DNA of 64,000 nucleotides from Pedobacter ginsenosidimutans (GTDB lineage Bacteria > Bacteroidota > Bacteroidia > Sphingobacteriales > Sphingobacteriaceae): the NCBI RefSeq assembly GCF_001442625.1, contig NZ_LMZQ01000013.1, positions 62,001-126,000 on the forward strand. Reading direction: 5' to 3'. A model generated the notes under the pieces. That model made no database searches, had not been told where the DNA came from, and worked only from the letters and a program-made list of their open reading frames with translations. Both the position numbers and the translations under genes were made by a program. Below are positions 1-7,912 of the stretch, one piece after another (the first letter of the stretch is position 1; the number at the start of each line of letters is the position of its first letter).

Positions 1-1
1 A

Positions 2-646
2 ACCATTAATATTAGTCTGGATACATTACAACCTGAGAAGTTCTTTATGATTACCCGAAGGGATGTTTTCCATCAGGTACGCAGTAATATCGAACTCCTT
101 TTGCAGCACAAAATCAAGGTAAAAGTAAATATGGTGGTGATGAAAGGGCTTAACGACAATGAGATCTGCGATTTCATTAGTTGGACCAAACACAATCCCA
201 TCCAAATCCGATTTATTGAGTTCATGCCCTTTAGCGGCAACAAGTGGACGAGCAATAAGATGTTTTCTTTAGATGAAATCCTATCCGTTGTTGAAAAAGA
301 TTTCACCGTATTACCTGTTAAGGGAGAACCGCACGATACGGCCAAAAGTTTCATGATTCCTGGTCACGAAGGCTCCTTTGCCATTATCAGCACCATGACC
401 AATCCTTTTTGCGATACCTGTAACCGCATGCGCTTAACTGCAGATGGCAAATTAAAAAACTGCCTGTTTTCGGATAGTGAAACCGATCTGCTTACCGTAT
501 TGCGAAAAAATGAAGATGTGCTCCCACTAATTCAATCCGCCATTTGGAGCAAAAAGAAAGCATTAGGCGGACAGTTGGCAAGCGATTTCGAAAAAATTGA
601 TGCAACTACCATTCAAAACAGAAGTATGATTACCATTGGAGGATAA
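2..646 (+). CDS. moaA: GTP 3',8-cyclase MoaA (5' end outside window)
   Basis: Radical-SAM enzyme for the first step of molybdenum cofactor synthesis, turning GTP into 3',8-cyclo-GTP. The reading frame is open from base 2 and begins INISLDTLQPEKF, which matches the interior of MoaA, so the N-terminal CxxxCxxC cluster lies outside the window. About 215 of the usual 325 residues are present. The second Fe-S site is visible as CDTCNRMRL followed by a third cysteine in KNCLFSD. The C-terminus ends in GG, the tail MoaA needs for activity. It overlaps nothing but runs into the moeA ribosome binding site, and is the first visible gene of the Moco operon. Confidence 0.95.
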   Translation, partial: TINISLDTLQPEKFFMITRRDVFHQVRSNIELLLQHKIKVKVNMVVMKGLNDNEICDFISWTKHNPIQIRFIEFMPFSGNKWTSNKMFSLDEILSVVEKDFTVLPVKGEPHDTAKSFMIPGHEGSFAIISTMTNPFCDTCNRMRLTADGKLKNCLFSDSETDLLTVLRKNEDVLPLIQSAIWSKKKALGGQLASDFEKIDATTIQNRSMITIGG

Positions 647-653
647 AATTTTC

Positions 654-1832
654 ATGATTAGCGTTAAAGAAGCCAAAGACCTCATTTCTCAACACATAAC
701 AGCATTAAATCCCATTTCAATCGATTTAGCAAAGGCATCAGGGCACGTTCTTGCAGCTGAAGTTTATGCGAAATACGATATTCCTGCATTTAGCCAATCA
801 TCCATGGATGGCTATGCCATTAAGTTTGCAGATCACGAACAAGAGCTCACCTTAATCGGCGAAATGGCCGCAGGAACGGCAACTACCATCACTATACAAA
901 ACGGGCAAACCAGTAGAATATTTACAGGTGCTCCTTTACCAGAAGGTGCCGATACTGTGGTGATGCAGGAAAAAATCACACGCAAGGATGAGAAAATCAC
1001 CTTGCAAGATTCTAATTTAAAGCTTGGCTTAAATGTACGGGATAAAGGTTCAGAAATTAAGGCTGGAGCATTAGCGATGGAAAAAGGAAATCTGCTCAGT
1101 CCTGCCGCTATTGGCTTTCTGGCCGGAATTGGTATTAACAAAGTTAGCGTTTATCCCATGCCAAAGATTTCGATTATTGTAACAGGGAAAGAATTACAAC
1201 AACCAGGAAAAACACTCGAATTTGGTCAGGTGTACGAATCGAATTCCTATTCGCTTTCTGCAGCTTTAAAATATGAAGGCATTGAACAAATTGTTGTTTA
1301 CGAAGCCGATGATGATCTCGAGATCTTAAAAAAAGTATTGGAAACTGCAATAGAAAGCAGCGATGTTGTGCTGCTAACCGGAGGCGTAAGTGTAGGCGAT
1401 TATGATTTTGTAATCGAAGCAGCAACACATTGCGGAATTAAACAGATTTTTCATAAGGTGAAACAGAAGCCAGGCAAACCTTTATTTTTTGGCACAAAAG
1501 ATCAAAAATTAATATTCGGACTTCCGGGTAACCCATCATCTGTACTCAGCTGCTACTATAATTACGTACTGCCATCTGTTAAAACCTTATCTCATAAAAG
1601 CAATAGCGTAATTGAGGTCCAGGCAGCGCTTACACATCCCTATAGCAAAGCTGCTGGGCTTACACATTTTCTGAAGGGCAAATATGAAAATGGGCTGGTT
1701 ACCCCGCTAAGTGCACAGGAATCGTACCGGTTAAGCTCCTTTGCACAGGCTAATTGTCTAATTTGTCTTGATGAAATCCAAGAACAATTTAAAAAAAGCA
1801 ACATCTTAACCGTAATGATTTTACCAGACTAA
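654..1832 (+). CDS. moeA: molybdopterin molybdenumtransferase MoeA
   Basis: Inserts molybdate into adenylylated molybdopterin in the last step of Moco synthesis. The protein is 392 residues, a normal length. Visible motifs are SSMDGYA near the N-terminus, FTGAPLPEGADTVV, the MogA-like core LTGGVSVGDYDF, and KPGKPLFFG followed by GLPGNPSS. I place the start at the ATG at 654: a clear GGAGGA lies at 638-643, ten bases upstream. A TTG at 636 in the same frame would put the start inside that site. It begins 7 bases after moaA and ends 3 bases before the next ATG, so the genes are surely co-transcribed. Confidence 0.95.
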   Translation: MISVKEAKDLISQHITALNPISIDLAKASGHVLAAEVYAKYDIPAFSQSSMDGYAIKFADHEQELTLIGEMAAGTATTITIQNGQTSRIFTGAPLPEGADTVVMQEKITRKDEKITLQDSNLKLGLNVRDKGSEIKAGALAMEKGNLLSPAAIGFLAGIGINKVSVYPMPKISIIVTGKELQQPGKTLEFGQVYESNSYSLSAALKYEGIEQIVVYEADDDLEILKKVLETAIESSDVVLLTGGVSVGDYDFVIEAATHCGIKQIFHKVKQKPGKPLFFGTKDQKLIFGLPGNPSSVLSCYYNYVLPSVKTLSHKSNSVIEVQAALTHPYSKAAGLTHFLKGKYENGLVTPLSAQESYRLSSFAQANCLICLDEIQEQFKKSNILTVMILPD

Positions 1833-1835
1833 ACC

Positions 1836-2576
1836 ATGCAAGAAAGCTTCATCCTTTTTTATTGTTTACTTTTTATTGTTGCCTTTTTATATGCTTCAGT
1901 AGGGCATGGCGGAGCAAGCGGTTACCTCGCGCTGATGGCCATTTTTGCCATTTCGCCAGCCATCATGAAACCTACTGCGTTATTGCTCAATCTGTTTGTC
2001 TCCTCCACCTCCTTTATCCAGTTTTACCGTGGTGGCCATTTCAAGTGGAAAACCTTTTGGCCTTTTGCGCTTGCCTCTATCCCCCTCTCTTTTGTGGGCG
2101 GTATGATGGTAATCGAAAGTTCCATTTACAAAAAGATTTTAGGTATGCTTTTACTCATTCCCGTCATCCGTTTTTTCTTCTTTAAAAATACCGATCCAAA
2201 AGATTTCAAACCATCAAATATTCCGCTATCGCTTGCCATTGGTGGTATTATCGGCTTACTTTCGGGCATGATTGGTATTGGCGGGGGGATTATCCTTTCT
2301 CCTATCCTGTTGCTGTTAAAGTGGACGGATCAAAAACAGACCGCCGCCATCAGTGCAGCTTTCATCTTTGTTAATTCGGTTGCTGGTTTAGGCGGCCAGC
2401 TCATTAAAGGTTTCGAATTTAACAGCCATATGCTCGCTTATGTTGGCGTAGCTTTCGTAGGTGGCATTTGCGGCGCTTATTTTGGTGCCTTAAAATTCCC
2501 GCAAACCGTTTTAAAAAATGTGCTGGCCTGTGTATTGGCGCTGGCCGCTTATAAATTACTATTTACACATGCATAA
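1836..2576 (+). CDS. TSUP (TauE/SafE) family membrane permease
   Basis: Integral membrane protein of 246 residues, almost wholly hydrophobic, with about eight predicted helices in two halves. Each half carries the family's glycine-rich signature: GHGGASGYLA near residue 25 and GIGIGGGIILSP near residue 148. TSUP proteins move sulfite, sulfoacetate, thiosulfate or other small organic anions. The substrate cannot be read from sequence. Its place inside a Moco operon, before a molybdopterin-fold protein, makes export or import of a sulfur oxyanion or of molybdate plausible, but that is inference. The start follows moeA by 3 bases and the end overlaps the region of the next start. Confidence 0.85.
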   Translation: MQESFILFYCLLFIVAFLYASVGHGGASGYLALMAIFAISPAIMKPTALLLNLFVSSTSFIQFYRGGHFKWKTFWPFALASIPLSFVGGMMVIESSIYKKILGMLLLIPVIRFFFFKNTDPKDFKPSNIPLSLAIGGIIGLLSGMIGIGGGIILSPILLLLKWTDQKQTAAISAAFIFVNSVAGLGGQLIKGFEFNSHMLAYVGVAFVGGICGAYFGALKFPQTVLKNVLACVLALAAYKLLFTHA

Positions 2577-2577
2577 T

Positions 2578-3075
2578 ATGAAATACCTGATCATCGCCTT
2601 ATTATTTTTAAGTTTTACTGTGAATGCTCAAGAAAGCAAGCAATTTATAATCGAAGGAAAGGTTAAAAAGCCATTAACAATCACTTTAGACAATTTAAGC
2701 ACCTATAAATCCGTTAATTTGGATAGTATGACGATTTTTAACCACTTGATGCAGCGTAAAAGCAGCATCAAAAACATTAAAGGTGTGCTTTTGAAAGATA
2801 TTTTGGCCAAAGTAGAAATAGATGCTGCCTCACCAAAAACATTAAGTGAATATTTTCTGGTTTTTACCGCAACTGATAATTATAAAGTGCTGTACTCGTG
2901 GAACGAAATTTTCAATTCGCCTACGGGAAATCAAATATTGGTTTTAACAGGTTATGATACCGATCCTGCAAAGGCTGAAAAGGGAAATATCGCCATTATT
3001 ACGCCCAGCGATTTCGCTACAGGAAGAAGATTTGTAAAAGGATTGAGTAAAATCAGCATCTTACAGGTAAATTAG
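2578..3075 (+). CDS. secreted molybdopterin-binding-fold (SUOX-like) protein
   Basis: A 165-residue protein with a signal peptide (MKYLIIALLFLSFTVNA, cut before QES). The mature part resembles the oxidoreductase molybdopterin-binding (sulfite oxidase) fold: IEGKVKKPLTITLDNL, then IKGVLLKDIL and a GNIAIITPSDF segment near the end. The mature chain has no cysteine at all, while sulfite oxidase and MsrP hold molybdenum through a cysteine, so it is probably not a catalytic molybdoenzyme. It may bind a cofactor or an anion in the periplasm. I choose ATG 2578 since residues before it spoil the signal peptide; 2569 is an alternative. It starts 1 base after the TSUP stop. Confidence 0.7.
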   Translation: MKYLIIALLFLSFTVNAQESKQFIIEGKVKKPLTITLDNLSTYKSVNLDSMTIFNHLMQRKSSIKNIKGVLLKDILAKVEIDAASPKTLSEYFLVFTATDNYKVLYSWNEIFNSPTGNQILVLTGYDTDPAKAEKGNIAIITPSDFATGRRFVKGLSKISILQVN

Positions 3076-3079
3076 CAGC

Positions 3080-3279
3080 ATGAAACCATCATGAGCAAAC
3101 ACTCACAAACGGTAATAAACCGAGCCTGCGAGTGCTTGAACATAAAAATCAAATAGAAACTTGTGAAACCATCATGAGTTTACAAGTCACCAACAGAAAT
3201 GCATATAAACTCATGATAGCTTCATAACAATTAAAAAACAAACATATACTGATGAAAAATATGCTCATGATAGCTTCAT
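3080..3279 (+). repeat. nested inverted repeats in the Moco operon
   Basis: Four copies of one 16-base unit sit in the 229-base gap before moaD. Two read ATGAAACCATCATGAG or GTGAAACCATCATGAG (3080-3095, 3163-3178) and two read CTCATGATAGCTTCAT (3210-3225, 3264-3279). The outer pair extends to 18 bases (3080-3097 with 3262-3279) through GAGCA/TGCTC. The inner pair extends to 20 bases (3163-3182 with 3206-3225) through GAGTTTA/TAAACTC. The arm extensions differ but stay complementary within each pair, so two nested stems are expected in RNA. Function unknown: leader structure, operator or processing site. Confidence 0.8.
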
Positions 3280-3304
3280 CACCGATAAAAACAAAAATAT
3301 ACAG

Positions 3305-3538
3305 ATGGAAATCGAATTGATCAGTTTTGGTAAGATTGCCGAGTTTATCAACAATCAAAATATTGAGCTTGATGGCATTGCTGATACCGATGCTTTTAAA
3401 CAGTACCTCGAAAACCAGTTTCCTGCTTTAAAAAGCATGAAATATAAACTTGCCTTGAACAAAAATATCGTTCAGGAAAATACCGAAATTACCAACAGTG
3501 CTACAATAGCAATAATGCCGCCTTTTTCTGGGGGATAA
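3305..3538 (+). CDS. moaD: molybdopterin synthase sulfur-carrier subunit MoaD
   Basis: Ubiquitin-fold sulfur carrier of 77 residues, the small subunit of molybdopterin synthase. The protein ends PPFSGG, the C-terminal Gly-Gly that MoeB adenylates and that becomes a thiocarboxylate. The N-terminus ELISFGKIAEF matches the first strand of MoaD. It is separated from the upstream part of the operon by the hairpin region and lies 5 bases before the moeB fusion gene, its activating enzyme, with moaE next. Confidence 0.93.
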   Translation: MEIELISFGKIAEFINNQNIELDGIADTDAFKQYLENQFPALKSMKYKLALNKNIVQENTEITNSATIAIMPPFSGG

Positions 3539-3543
3539 ACGAT

Positions 3544-4650
3544 ATGAGTGCAGAGAGATACAACAGGCAGATTATCCTTAAGGGATTTGGAGAGGAAGCA
3601 CAACAGCAGCTTTTAAGGGCAAAAGTATTGGTAATTGGTGCCGGTGGCTTAGGCTGTCCTGCATTGCAATATCTTGCCGCTGCCGGCATTGGCCATATTG
3701 GTATTGTTGATGACGATACCATTTCATTGTCCAATTTACATAGGCAGATTCTTTTTACTACAGCTGATATCGGAAAGCTGAAGGTAGAGGTTGCAGCAAA
3801 GCGCCTGCAGGATATGAATACCCAGATCGGGATTATCCGCCACCCCATCCGCTTGCAGAAAAATAATATTCTCGATATTCTATCCAGATACGATTACATA
3901 TTGGATGGTACAGACAATTTCGAATCCAGGTACTTGATTAACGATGCCTGTGCACTATTGAACAAACCGCTTATATTTGCTGCAGTTTCAGGTTTTGAGG
4001 GTCAGTTGGCCATATTTAACACTCCTGATCATTTAACCCCCAGCACCAATTACCGCGATATCTTTCCCATTCCACCCGATAAAGGAGAAGTAGCCAATTG
4101 TGCCGAAAATGGCGTTTTAGGTGTATTGCCAGGCATATTGGGTACCATGGCAGCCGCAGAAACCATTAAATTGATTGCCAAAATCGGGCAACCACTCACC
4201 AATAAAATTTTAAGTTACAACTTACTTACACAAGAACAATATACCATCAACATCAGTCATGGAGGCAGTTATACCCTACCCAAAACTGTTGATGAATTTT
4301 TAAATATGGATTATCAGGATACGAGCGAAGGACCACAGGGATATAAAGAAATTGATGCCAGCGAACTGGTTAAACTTCAGCAGTTAGAATCGACAATTTT
4401 AATCGATGTACGCGAAAGACACGAAGTGCCGATATTGGATAAACAAATCTTTACGCAGGTACCAATGTCGGAGTTTGGCGCTTTTATGAGTAAAGAATTT
4501 TATCAAAAACATGTGGTTCTGATTTGCCAGCACGGCATCAGAAGTGTAGCCGCAGCAGAAGCTATGCAGGAAAAATATGGCGATGCAAAAAAAATATACA
4601 GTTTAAAAGGTGGTATTGTAAAATGGAGAGATCATTTTCTCAAACCCTAA
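3544..4650 (+). CDS. moeB: MoeB/ThiF adenylyltransferase fused to rhodanese
   Basis: E1-like enzyme that adenylates the MoaD C-terminus, with a C-terminal rhodanese domain to deliver sulfur. Residues 1-240 form the ThiF fold: RYNRQIIL, the nucleotide loop GAGGLGCP, LSNLHRQILF, and NCAENGVLGVLPG. Residues about 275-368 are rhodanese, with LIDVRERHE and an active-site loop LICQHGIRS whose cysteine would carry the persulfide. The two CxxC pairs that bind structural zinc in E. coli MoeB are absent: NYRDIFP stands where the first pair should be and no second pair is seen. Both domains otherwise look intact. Length 368 is normal for this fusion. Confidence 0.9.
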   Translation: MSAERYNRQIILKGFGEEAQQQLLRAKVLVIGAGGLGCPALQYLAAAGIGHIGIVDDDTISLSNLHRQILFTTADIGKLKVEVAAKRLQDMNTQIGIIRHPIRLQKNNILDILSRYDYILDGTDNFESRYLINDACALLNKPLIFAAVSGFEGQLAIFNTPDHLTPSTNYRDIFPIPPDKGEVANCAENGVLGVLPGILGTMAAAETIKLIAKIGQPLTNKILSYNLLTQEQYTINISHGGSYTLPKTVDEFLNMDYQDTSEGPQGYKEIDASELVKLQQLESTILIDVRERHEVPILDKQIFTQVPMSEFGAFMSKEFYQKHVVLICQHGIRSVAAAEAMQEKYGDAKKIYSLKGGIVKWRDHFLKP

Positions 4651-4651
4651 C

Positions 4652-5095
4652 ATGAGCGAAAAAAAGATAAAGAACATATTTGTAAATGGCCCAATCGAAC
4701 CTGATTTTATAGCCGACAGTATTGCCAAACACAACAGCAAAACAGCTATTGGTGGCCATAGTATTTTTATGGGTCAGGTAAGAAAAGATGAAATTGAAGG
4801 CAAATTTGTTGCAGCAATAGCATATACCGCCTACGAAGACCTTGCGCTCGAAAAAATGCATCAGATCAGGGAAGAAATCTTTGATAAATATCCACTCAAT
4901 TGCATGCATATTTATCATAGCTTGGGCACAGTTAAAACAGGCGAAATCTGCCTTTTTGTTTTCACCTCGTCGGCACACCGTAAACCGGCAATGGCAGCTT
5001 GTAGTGAGGTGGTAGACCGGTTAAAAGCAGAGTTACCGATCTGGGGAAAAGAAATATTCGAAGACGAAACCCATCAGTGGAAAGAAAATATTTAA
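4652..5095 (+). CDS. moaE: molybdopterin synthase catalytic subunit MoaE
   Basis: Large subunit of molybdopterin synthase, which adds two sulfurs from MoaD thiocarboxylate to cPMP. It has 147 residues. Family marks include GGHSIFMGQVR, YTAYEDLALEKM, the histidine-rich core IYHSLGTVKTGE, and TSSAHRKPAM. In the C-terminal active-site segment it reads LPIWGKE; E. coli has a lysine right after the tryptophan (WKRE), here moved one place. The gene starts 1 base after the moeB stop and ends 1 base before moaCB. Confidence 0.93.
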   Translation: MSEKKIKNIFVNGPIEPDFIADSIAKHNSKTAIGGHSIFMGQVRKDEIEGKFVAAIAYTAYEDLALEKMHQIREEIFDKYPLNCMHIYHSLGTVKTGEICLFVFTSSAHRKPAMAACSEVVDRLKAELPIWGKEIFEDETHQWKENI

Positions 5096-5096
5096 T

Positions 5097-6005
5097 ATGG
5101 TAAACATCACAAGAAAATCCAACACCTTAAGGATTGCTATTGCAACCGCTACTGTAAAGGTATCGAAGCAAGAAACCATTGATGCCGTTGAGCAACGCAA
5201 AATCCCCAAAGGTGATGTATTTGAATTTGCCCGTGCAGCGGGCTTATTCGGCGTAAAAAAAACCAGTGATGTAATTCCGGACTGTCATCCGCTTCCAATT
5301 GAGTATACCGCTATTACCTACGAAATTGTGGGTTTAACCATCATTATTACGGTTGAAGTACATACTATATACAAAACAGGTGTAGAAGTTGAAGCCATGC
5401 ATGGTGCCTCAGTTACAGCTTTAACCATGTACGATATGTTAAAACCGATTGATAAAGGTGTTGAAATAGAAAATATTAGACTTTTAAAAAAATCAGGAGG
5501 AAAATCTGATCTTAAAAATGCCAAATTCCCTGAACTAAAAGCTGCTGTTGTAGTTTGCTCAGATTCTGTTTTCGAAAACAAAGCACAGGATAGCTCTGGC
5601 AAAGCGATTATTTCGAGATTAGCACAATGGGACATCAATGCCGAGAAGTATGAAATCGTACCCGACGAAATCAATATCATCCGTGATAAAGCCAACGAAT
5701 TAAGTGCAAGTGGTTACCATTTGATCATTTTTACCGGAGGAACTGGCCTTTCACCCCGCGATGTAACTCCAGAAGCCATTGCTCCTTTAATTGACCGCAA
5801 TATCGATGGTATTATGGAAACAGCCCGACGTTACGGACAAGAGCGCATGCCTTATGCCATGCTTTCGCGCGGTGTAGCAGGTTTTATAGGAGAAACATTG
5901 GTGCTTACCTTTCCCGGTTCAAAAAGTGGTGTAGAAGAAAGCATGGATGCCTTGTTTCCACAGGTTTTGCATTTGTTTAAGGTGATTAAGGGCGAGAAAC
6001 ATTAA
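5097..6005 (+). CDS. moaC: fused MoaC-MoaB molybdenum cofactor protein
   Basis: Bifunctional protein of 302 residues. Residues 1-145 are MoaC, the cyclic pyranopterin monophosphate synthase: the DCHPLPIEY histidine, GVEVEAM, TMYDMLKP and DKGVEI all hold expected catalytic residues. Residues about 150-302 are MoaB/MogA, which adenylates molybdopterin: VVVCSDSV, IIFTGGTGLSPRDVT and PGSKSGVEESM. Such MoaC-MoaB fusions are known in Bacteroidetes. It closes the operon; no mobA is visible here, and moaA would supply the MoaC substrate. The gap after the stop holds a palindromic repeat. Confidence 0.93.
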   Translation: MVNITRKSNTLRIAIATATVKVSKQETIDAVEQRKIPKGDVFEFARAAGLFGVKKTSDVIPDCHPLPIEYTAITYEIVGLTIIITVEVHTIYKTGVEVEAMHGASVTALTMYDMLKPIDKGVEIENIRLLKKSGGKSDLKNAKFPELKAAVVVCSDSVFENKAQDSSGKAIISRLAQWDINAEKYEIVPDEINIIRDKANELSASGYHLIIFTGGTGLSPRDVTPEAIAPLIDRNIDGIMETARRYGQERMPYAMLSRGVAGFIGETLVLTFPGSKSGVEESMDALFPQVLHLFKVIKGEKH

Positions 6006-6097
6006 GAGTATATATTGTCTGGTGGCCTCACAAGCGAATCTCACTTGAAGTAGATCGGTGCGCCACCAACCTTGGGTTTAGTCAAACCTTTCACGGT

Positions 6098-6175
6098 GTC
6101 AGTCTGAGCCTGTCGAAGACCTTCAATTTTTGTCAAATCAAAAAACGATTATCCTTCGACAAGCTCAGGATGACA
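6098..6175 (+). repeat. intergenic palindrome family A, copy 1
   Basis: The left arm reads GTCTGAGCCTGTCGAAGAC and the right arm TCCTTCGACAAGCTCAGGA followed by TGACA. They are near-perfect inverted copies separated by about 35 bases. Other copies are at 39073-39160, 50511-50580 and 54871-54960. It follows the moaCB stop and may serve as a weak terminator or RNA stabiliser; it has no coding capacity. Confidence 0.8.
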
Positions 6176-6266
6176 TCTCTTTTTTAATGCATACACTTTG
6201 TTCGACTTTCAAAACAAAAAAGTTTACCTATATCAACAATATTAAATCTAAACAGCAAAAATGTTT

Positions 6267-6296
6267 TTTGTGATAAAAAATTAAGTCCTATTTTTG
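6267..6296 (+). promoter_or_regulatory. Bacteroidetes-type promoter, near-leaderless start
   Basis: TTTG at 6267-6270, an 18-base spacer, then TATTTTTG at 6289-6296 fit the Bacteroidetes sigma-A consensus (TTTG, N19, TAnnTTTG). The box ends only 4 bases before the ATG at 6301, so transcription would begin at or very near the start codon. Confidence 0.7.
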
Positions 6297-6300
6297 CGGC

Positions 6301-6642
6301 ATGTCGTCTAAATATAAGATTTTATACTTTTTCCAAAATTCTGATACTGCTATTCTAGAAATTCAACGTCTTGGTCTGCCCGATAATGCAGATGCTGAAG
6401 CAACCTACCACTGGCTTTACTTCGATAAAATTACAGGCTCATTGATTAAACTATGGTTCAGATCGATGGATTCTTCTACAGAAATTGAAGAACGTTATTT
6501 TGAGCAGGGTTATCTTAAATTCAATAAAACAGAGGCTACATATATCGAAAAGCACAATTCTTCACAACAAAAACTCAATAACATGGGTAATAGAGCTATT
6601 GGAGATGAAATAAGTGTTTTATTAGAAAATTACCTGAAATAA
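6301..6642 (+). CDS. hypothetical protein, 113 residues
   Basis: Not recognised. A soluble protein with no signal peptide or membrane helix; it contains EATYHWLYFDK and IKLWFRSMDSS and a polar C-terminal half. Its codon use is like its neighbours and it has an excellent promoter, so I take it as real. It ends 1 base before the end of the convergent gene on the other strand, so the two transcripts must overlap at their 3' ends unless termination is very tight. No function can be given. Confidence 0.7.
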   Translation: MSSKYKILYFFQNSDTAILEIQRLGLPDNADAEATYHWLYFDKITGSLIKLWFRSMDSSTEIEERYFEQGYLKFNKTEATYIEKHNSSQQKLNNMGNRAIGDEISVLLENYLK

Positions 6643-6643
6643 T

Positions 6644-7246
6644 TTAGGCCATTTCTGGCAGTTCTGATTCTAAGCCAACTTTACTTAAAGGATAACGAGA
6701 GCCGTGGAAATCTTGTAATGACTGACAAAAACCAGGATACCATTCTTGTTTTTGCATACTTTCTAAAAGTTGTGCACAGGCGAGCACATCGGCATCGGCC
6801 TGATGCAGTGCATGAGCAACAAAATTAACCACATCCCAAATGCCTTCCATCATAAAAAACCTAAAGGTAGATAGGATTGCAGACCACTGTACTTTTTTGG
6901 CCTGTAGCAAAAAGAACCGTGAAACAGGACTACATAAACGCTTAAAGGCCATATAATCTTCTTCAGCACCTTCTAAGTTTAAAAGGCCATCCCTGTAAGG
7001 AAGATTTACAATTTCTGCAGCAATTTTATCACGGCCATAGAAATACACACTTCCTGCACAGATGGAAGATATCGATATCAGGGATAAATGATCGTAGATT
7101 TCGGGATGCATTTTCAACTTCCCATTGCGCACAAACACCAGCCCACCTTTTTTAGCTGCTCCAACCTGTGTATTCATGGCCGATAAACTTAAGAGCTCAA
7201 ATTCGCCAGCAAAATTAAGTGCCGTTACAAACTGTGCCGCAGCCAT
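6644..7246 (-). CDS. hypothetical protein, about 200 residues
   Basis: Not recognised. It contains AAAQFVTALNFAGEFELL near the start, a middle part YRDGLLNLEGAEEDYMAFKRL, and a hydrophobic stretch around FRFFMMEGIWDVVNFVAHAL with ALHQADADVLACAQLL; no signal peptide. The open frame extends to a TTG at 7315, but that codon overlaps a good -7 box (TATTTTTG, minus strand, 7313-7320). The start is therefore more likely the first ATG at 7246. Expression would follow that box with a leader of about 60 bases. Convergent with the 113-residue gene. Confidence 0.6.
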   Translation of the reverse strand: MAAAQFVTALNFAGEFELLSLSAMNTQVGAAKKGGLVFVRNGKLKMHPEIYDHLSLISISSICAGSVYFYGRDKIAAEIVNLPYRDGLLNLEGAEEDYMAFKRLCSPVSRFFLLQAKKVQWSAILSTFRFFMMEGIWDVVNFVAHALHQADADVLACAQLLESMQKQEWYPGFCQSLQDFHGSRYPLSKVGLESELPEMA

Positions 7247-7512
7247 AAAAGTACCCCGATCAAGAGGTTTGTTGTTTATAACAGGTTCCTGAATTGAAAA
7301 AATAGAAAGTTGCAAAAATATTTAATTTGTTTGGTTCCGGCCGACTTGACGACATTAGCAAAAATAAAAATCCAATTCAGAAAACAACTATAGAGATAGC
7401 TTGTAAAGCGGGTCAGATTGGTAATCAACTAGAAATGAGAACGAAATTTTTTCAACCTTTTTGTTCAGTTAATGATGTACCCGGTTTCGATGGCGAAATA
7501 AAAATATAAGGG

Positions 7513-7539
7513 CAAAAAAAAGCAGGACTAAATCCTGCT
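7513..7539 (-). terminator. intrinsic terminator of the cold-shock gene
   Basis: On the minus strand the stem is AGCAGGA-TTTAG-TCCTGCT (7521-7539), seven perfect pairs, followed by a run of T. It lies 20 bases after the cold-shock stop codon. Confidence 0.85.
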
Positions 7540-7559
7540 CAAAATCTTTTGGGGAAGAA

Positions 7560-7748
7560 TTAAACAACTCTTACTTTCACTGCATTAAGGCCTTTTTTGC
7601 CTTCTTGAACTTCGTATTCAACTGTATCATTCTCTCTGATTTCGTCAATCAGGCCTGATGCATGCACAAAAATCTCAGATCCGCTTTCTTCTTTAATAAA
7701 GCCAAAGCCTTTTTCTGAGTTAAAAAATTTTACTGTTCCGTTTTTCAT
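7560..7748 (-). CDS. cold-shock domain protein (CspA family)
   Basis: Small single-domain nucleic acid binder of 62 residues. It begins MKNGTVKFFNSEKGFGF, holding RNP1 (KGFGFI), and continues with EIFVHASGL (RNP2). A longer frame to 7820 adds a hydrophobic stretch not seen in CspA; the promoter boxes at 7776-7805 lie inside it, so the start at 7748 is clear. Role: RNA chaperone or antiterminator, probably in the cytoplasm. Monocistronic with its own promoter and terminator. Confidence 0.95.
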   Translation of the reverse strand: MKNGTVKFFNSEKGFGFIKEESGSEIFVHASGLIDEIRENDTVEYEVQEGKKGLNAVKVRVV

Positions 7749-7775
7749 TATACTGGATGTTTTTAAATTAAAAAC

Positions 7776-7805
7776 CAAAAATAGGATTAAAACCCAAAAA
7801 CCAAA
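7776..7805 (-). promoter_or_regulatory. promoter of the cold-shock gene
   Basis: On the minus strand TTTG (7802-7805), an 18-base spacer, then TATTTTTG (7776-7783). The leader before ATG 7748 would be about 20 bases, short for a cold-shock mRNA. Confidence 0.7.
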
Positions 7806-7912
7806 ATTACTGGCAAACAAAATTGCTAATTATGCACAAAAAGATTTACAACTGTAAAGATTATGATTGCCATTTTACAGTCTAAGGTATTAACCACGAA
7901 TGTTTATGAGCA

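Noticed and set aside
636..653. TTG start for moeA at 636
   Set aside because: It lies in the GGAGGA ribosome site that serves ATG 654, and adds no known MoeA residues.
3080..3279. CRISPR array or known Moco riboswitch
   Set aside because: Units are in both orientations, unevenly spaced and only four; no cas genes. I know no match to the Moco RNA consensus.
7315..7315. TTG start at 7315 for the 200-residue hypothetical
   Set aside because: It overlaps the -7 box on the minus strand, so the mRNA should begin downstream of it.
7327..7509. 60-codon frame on the + strand (TTG start)
   Set aside because: No promoter, low-complexity composition, and it covers the region upstream of a gene on the other strand.
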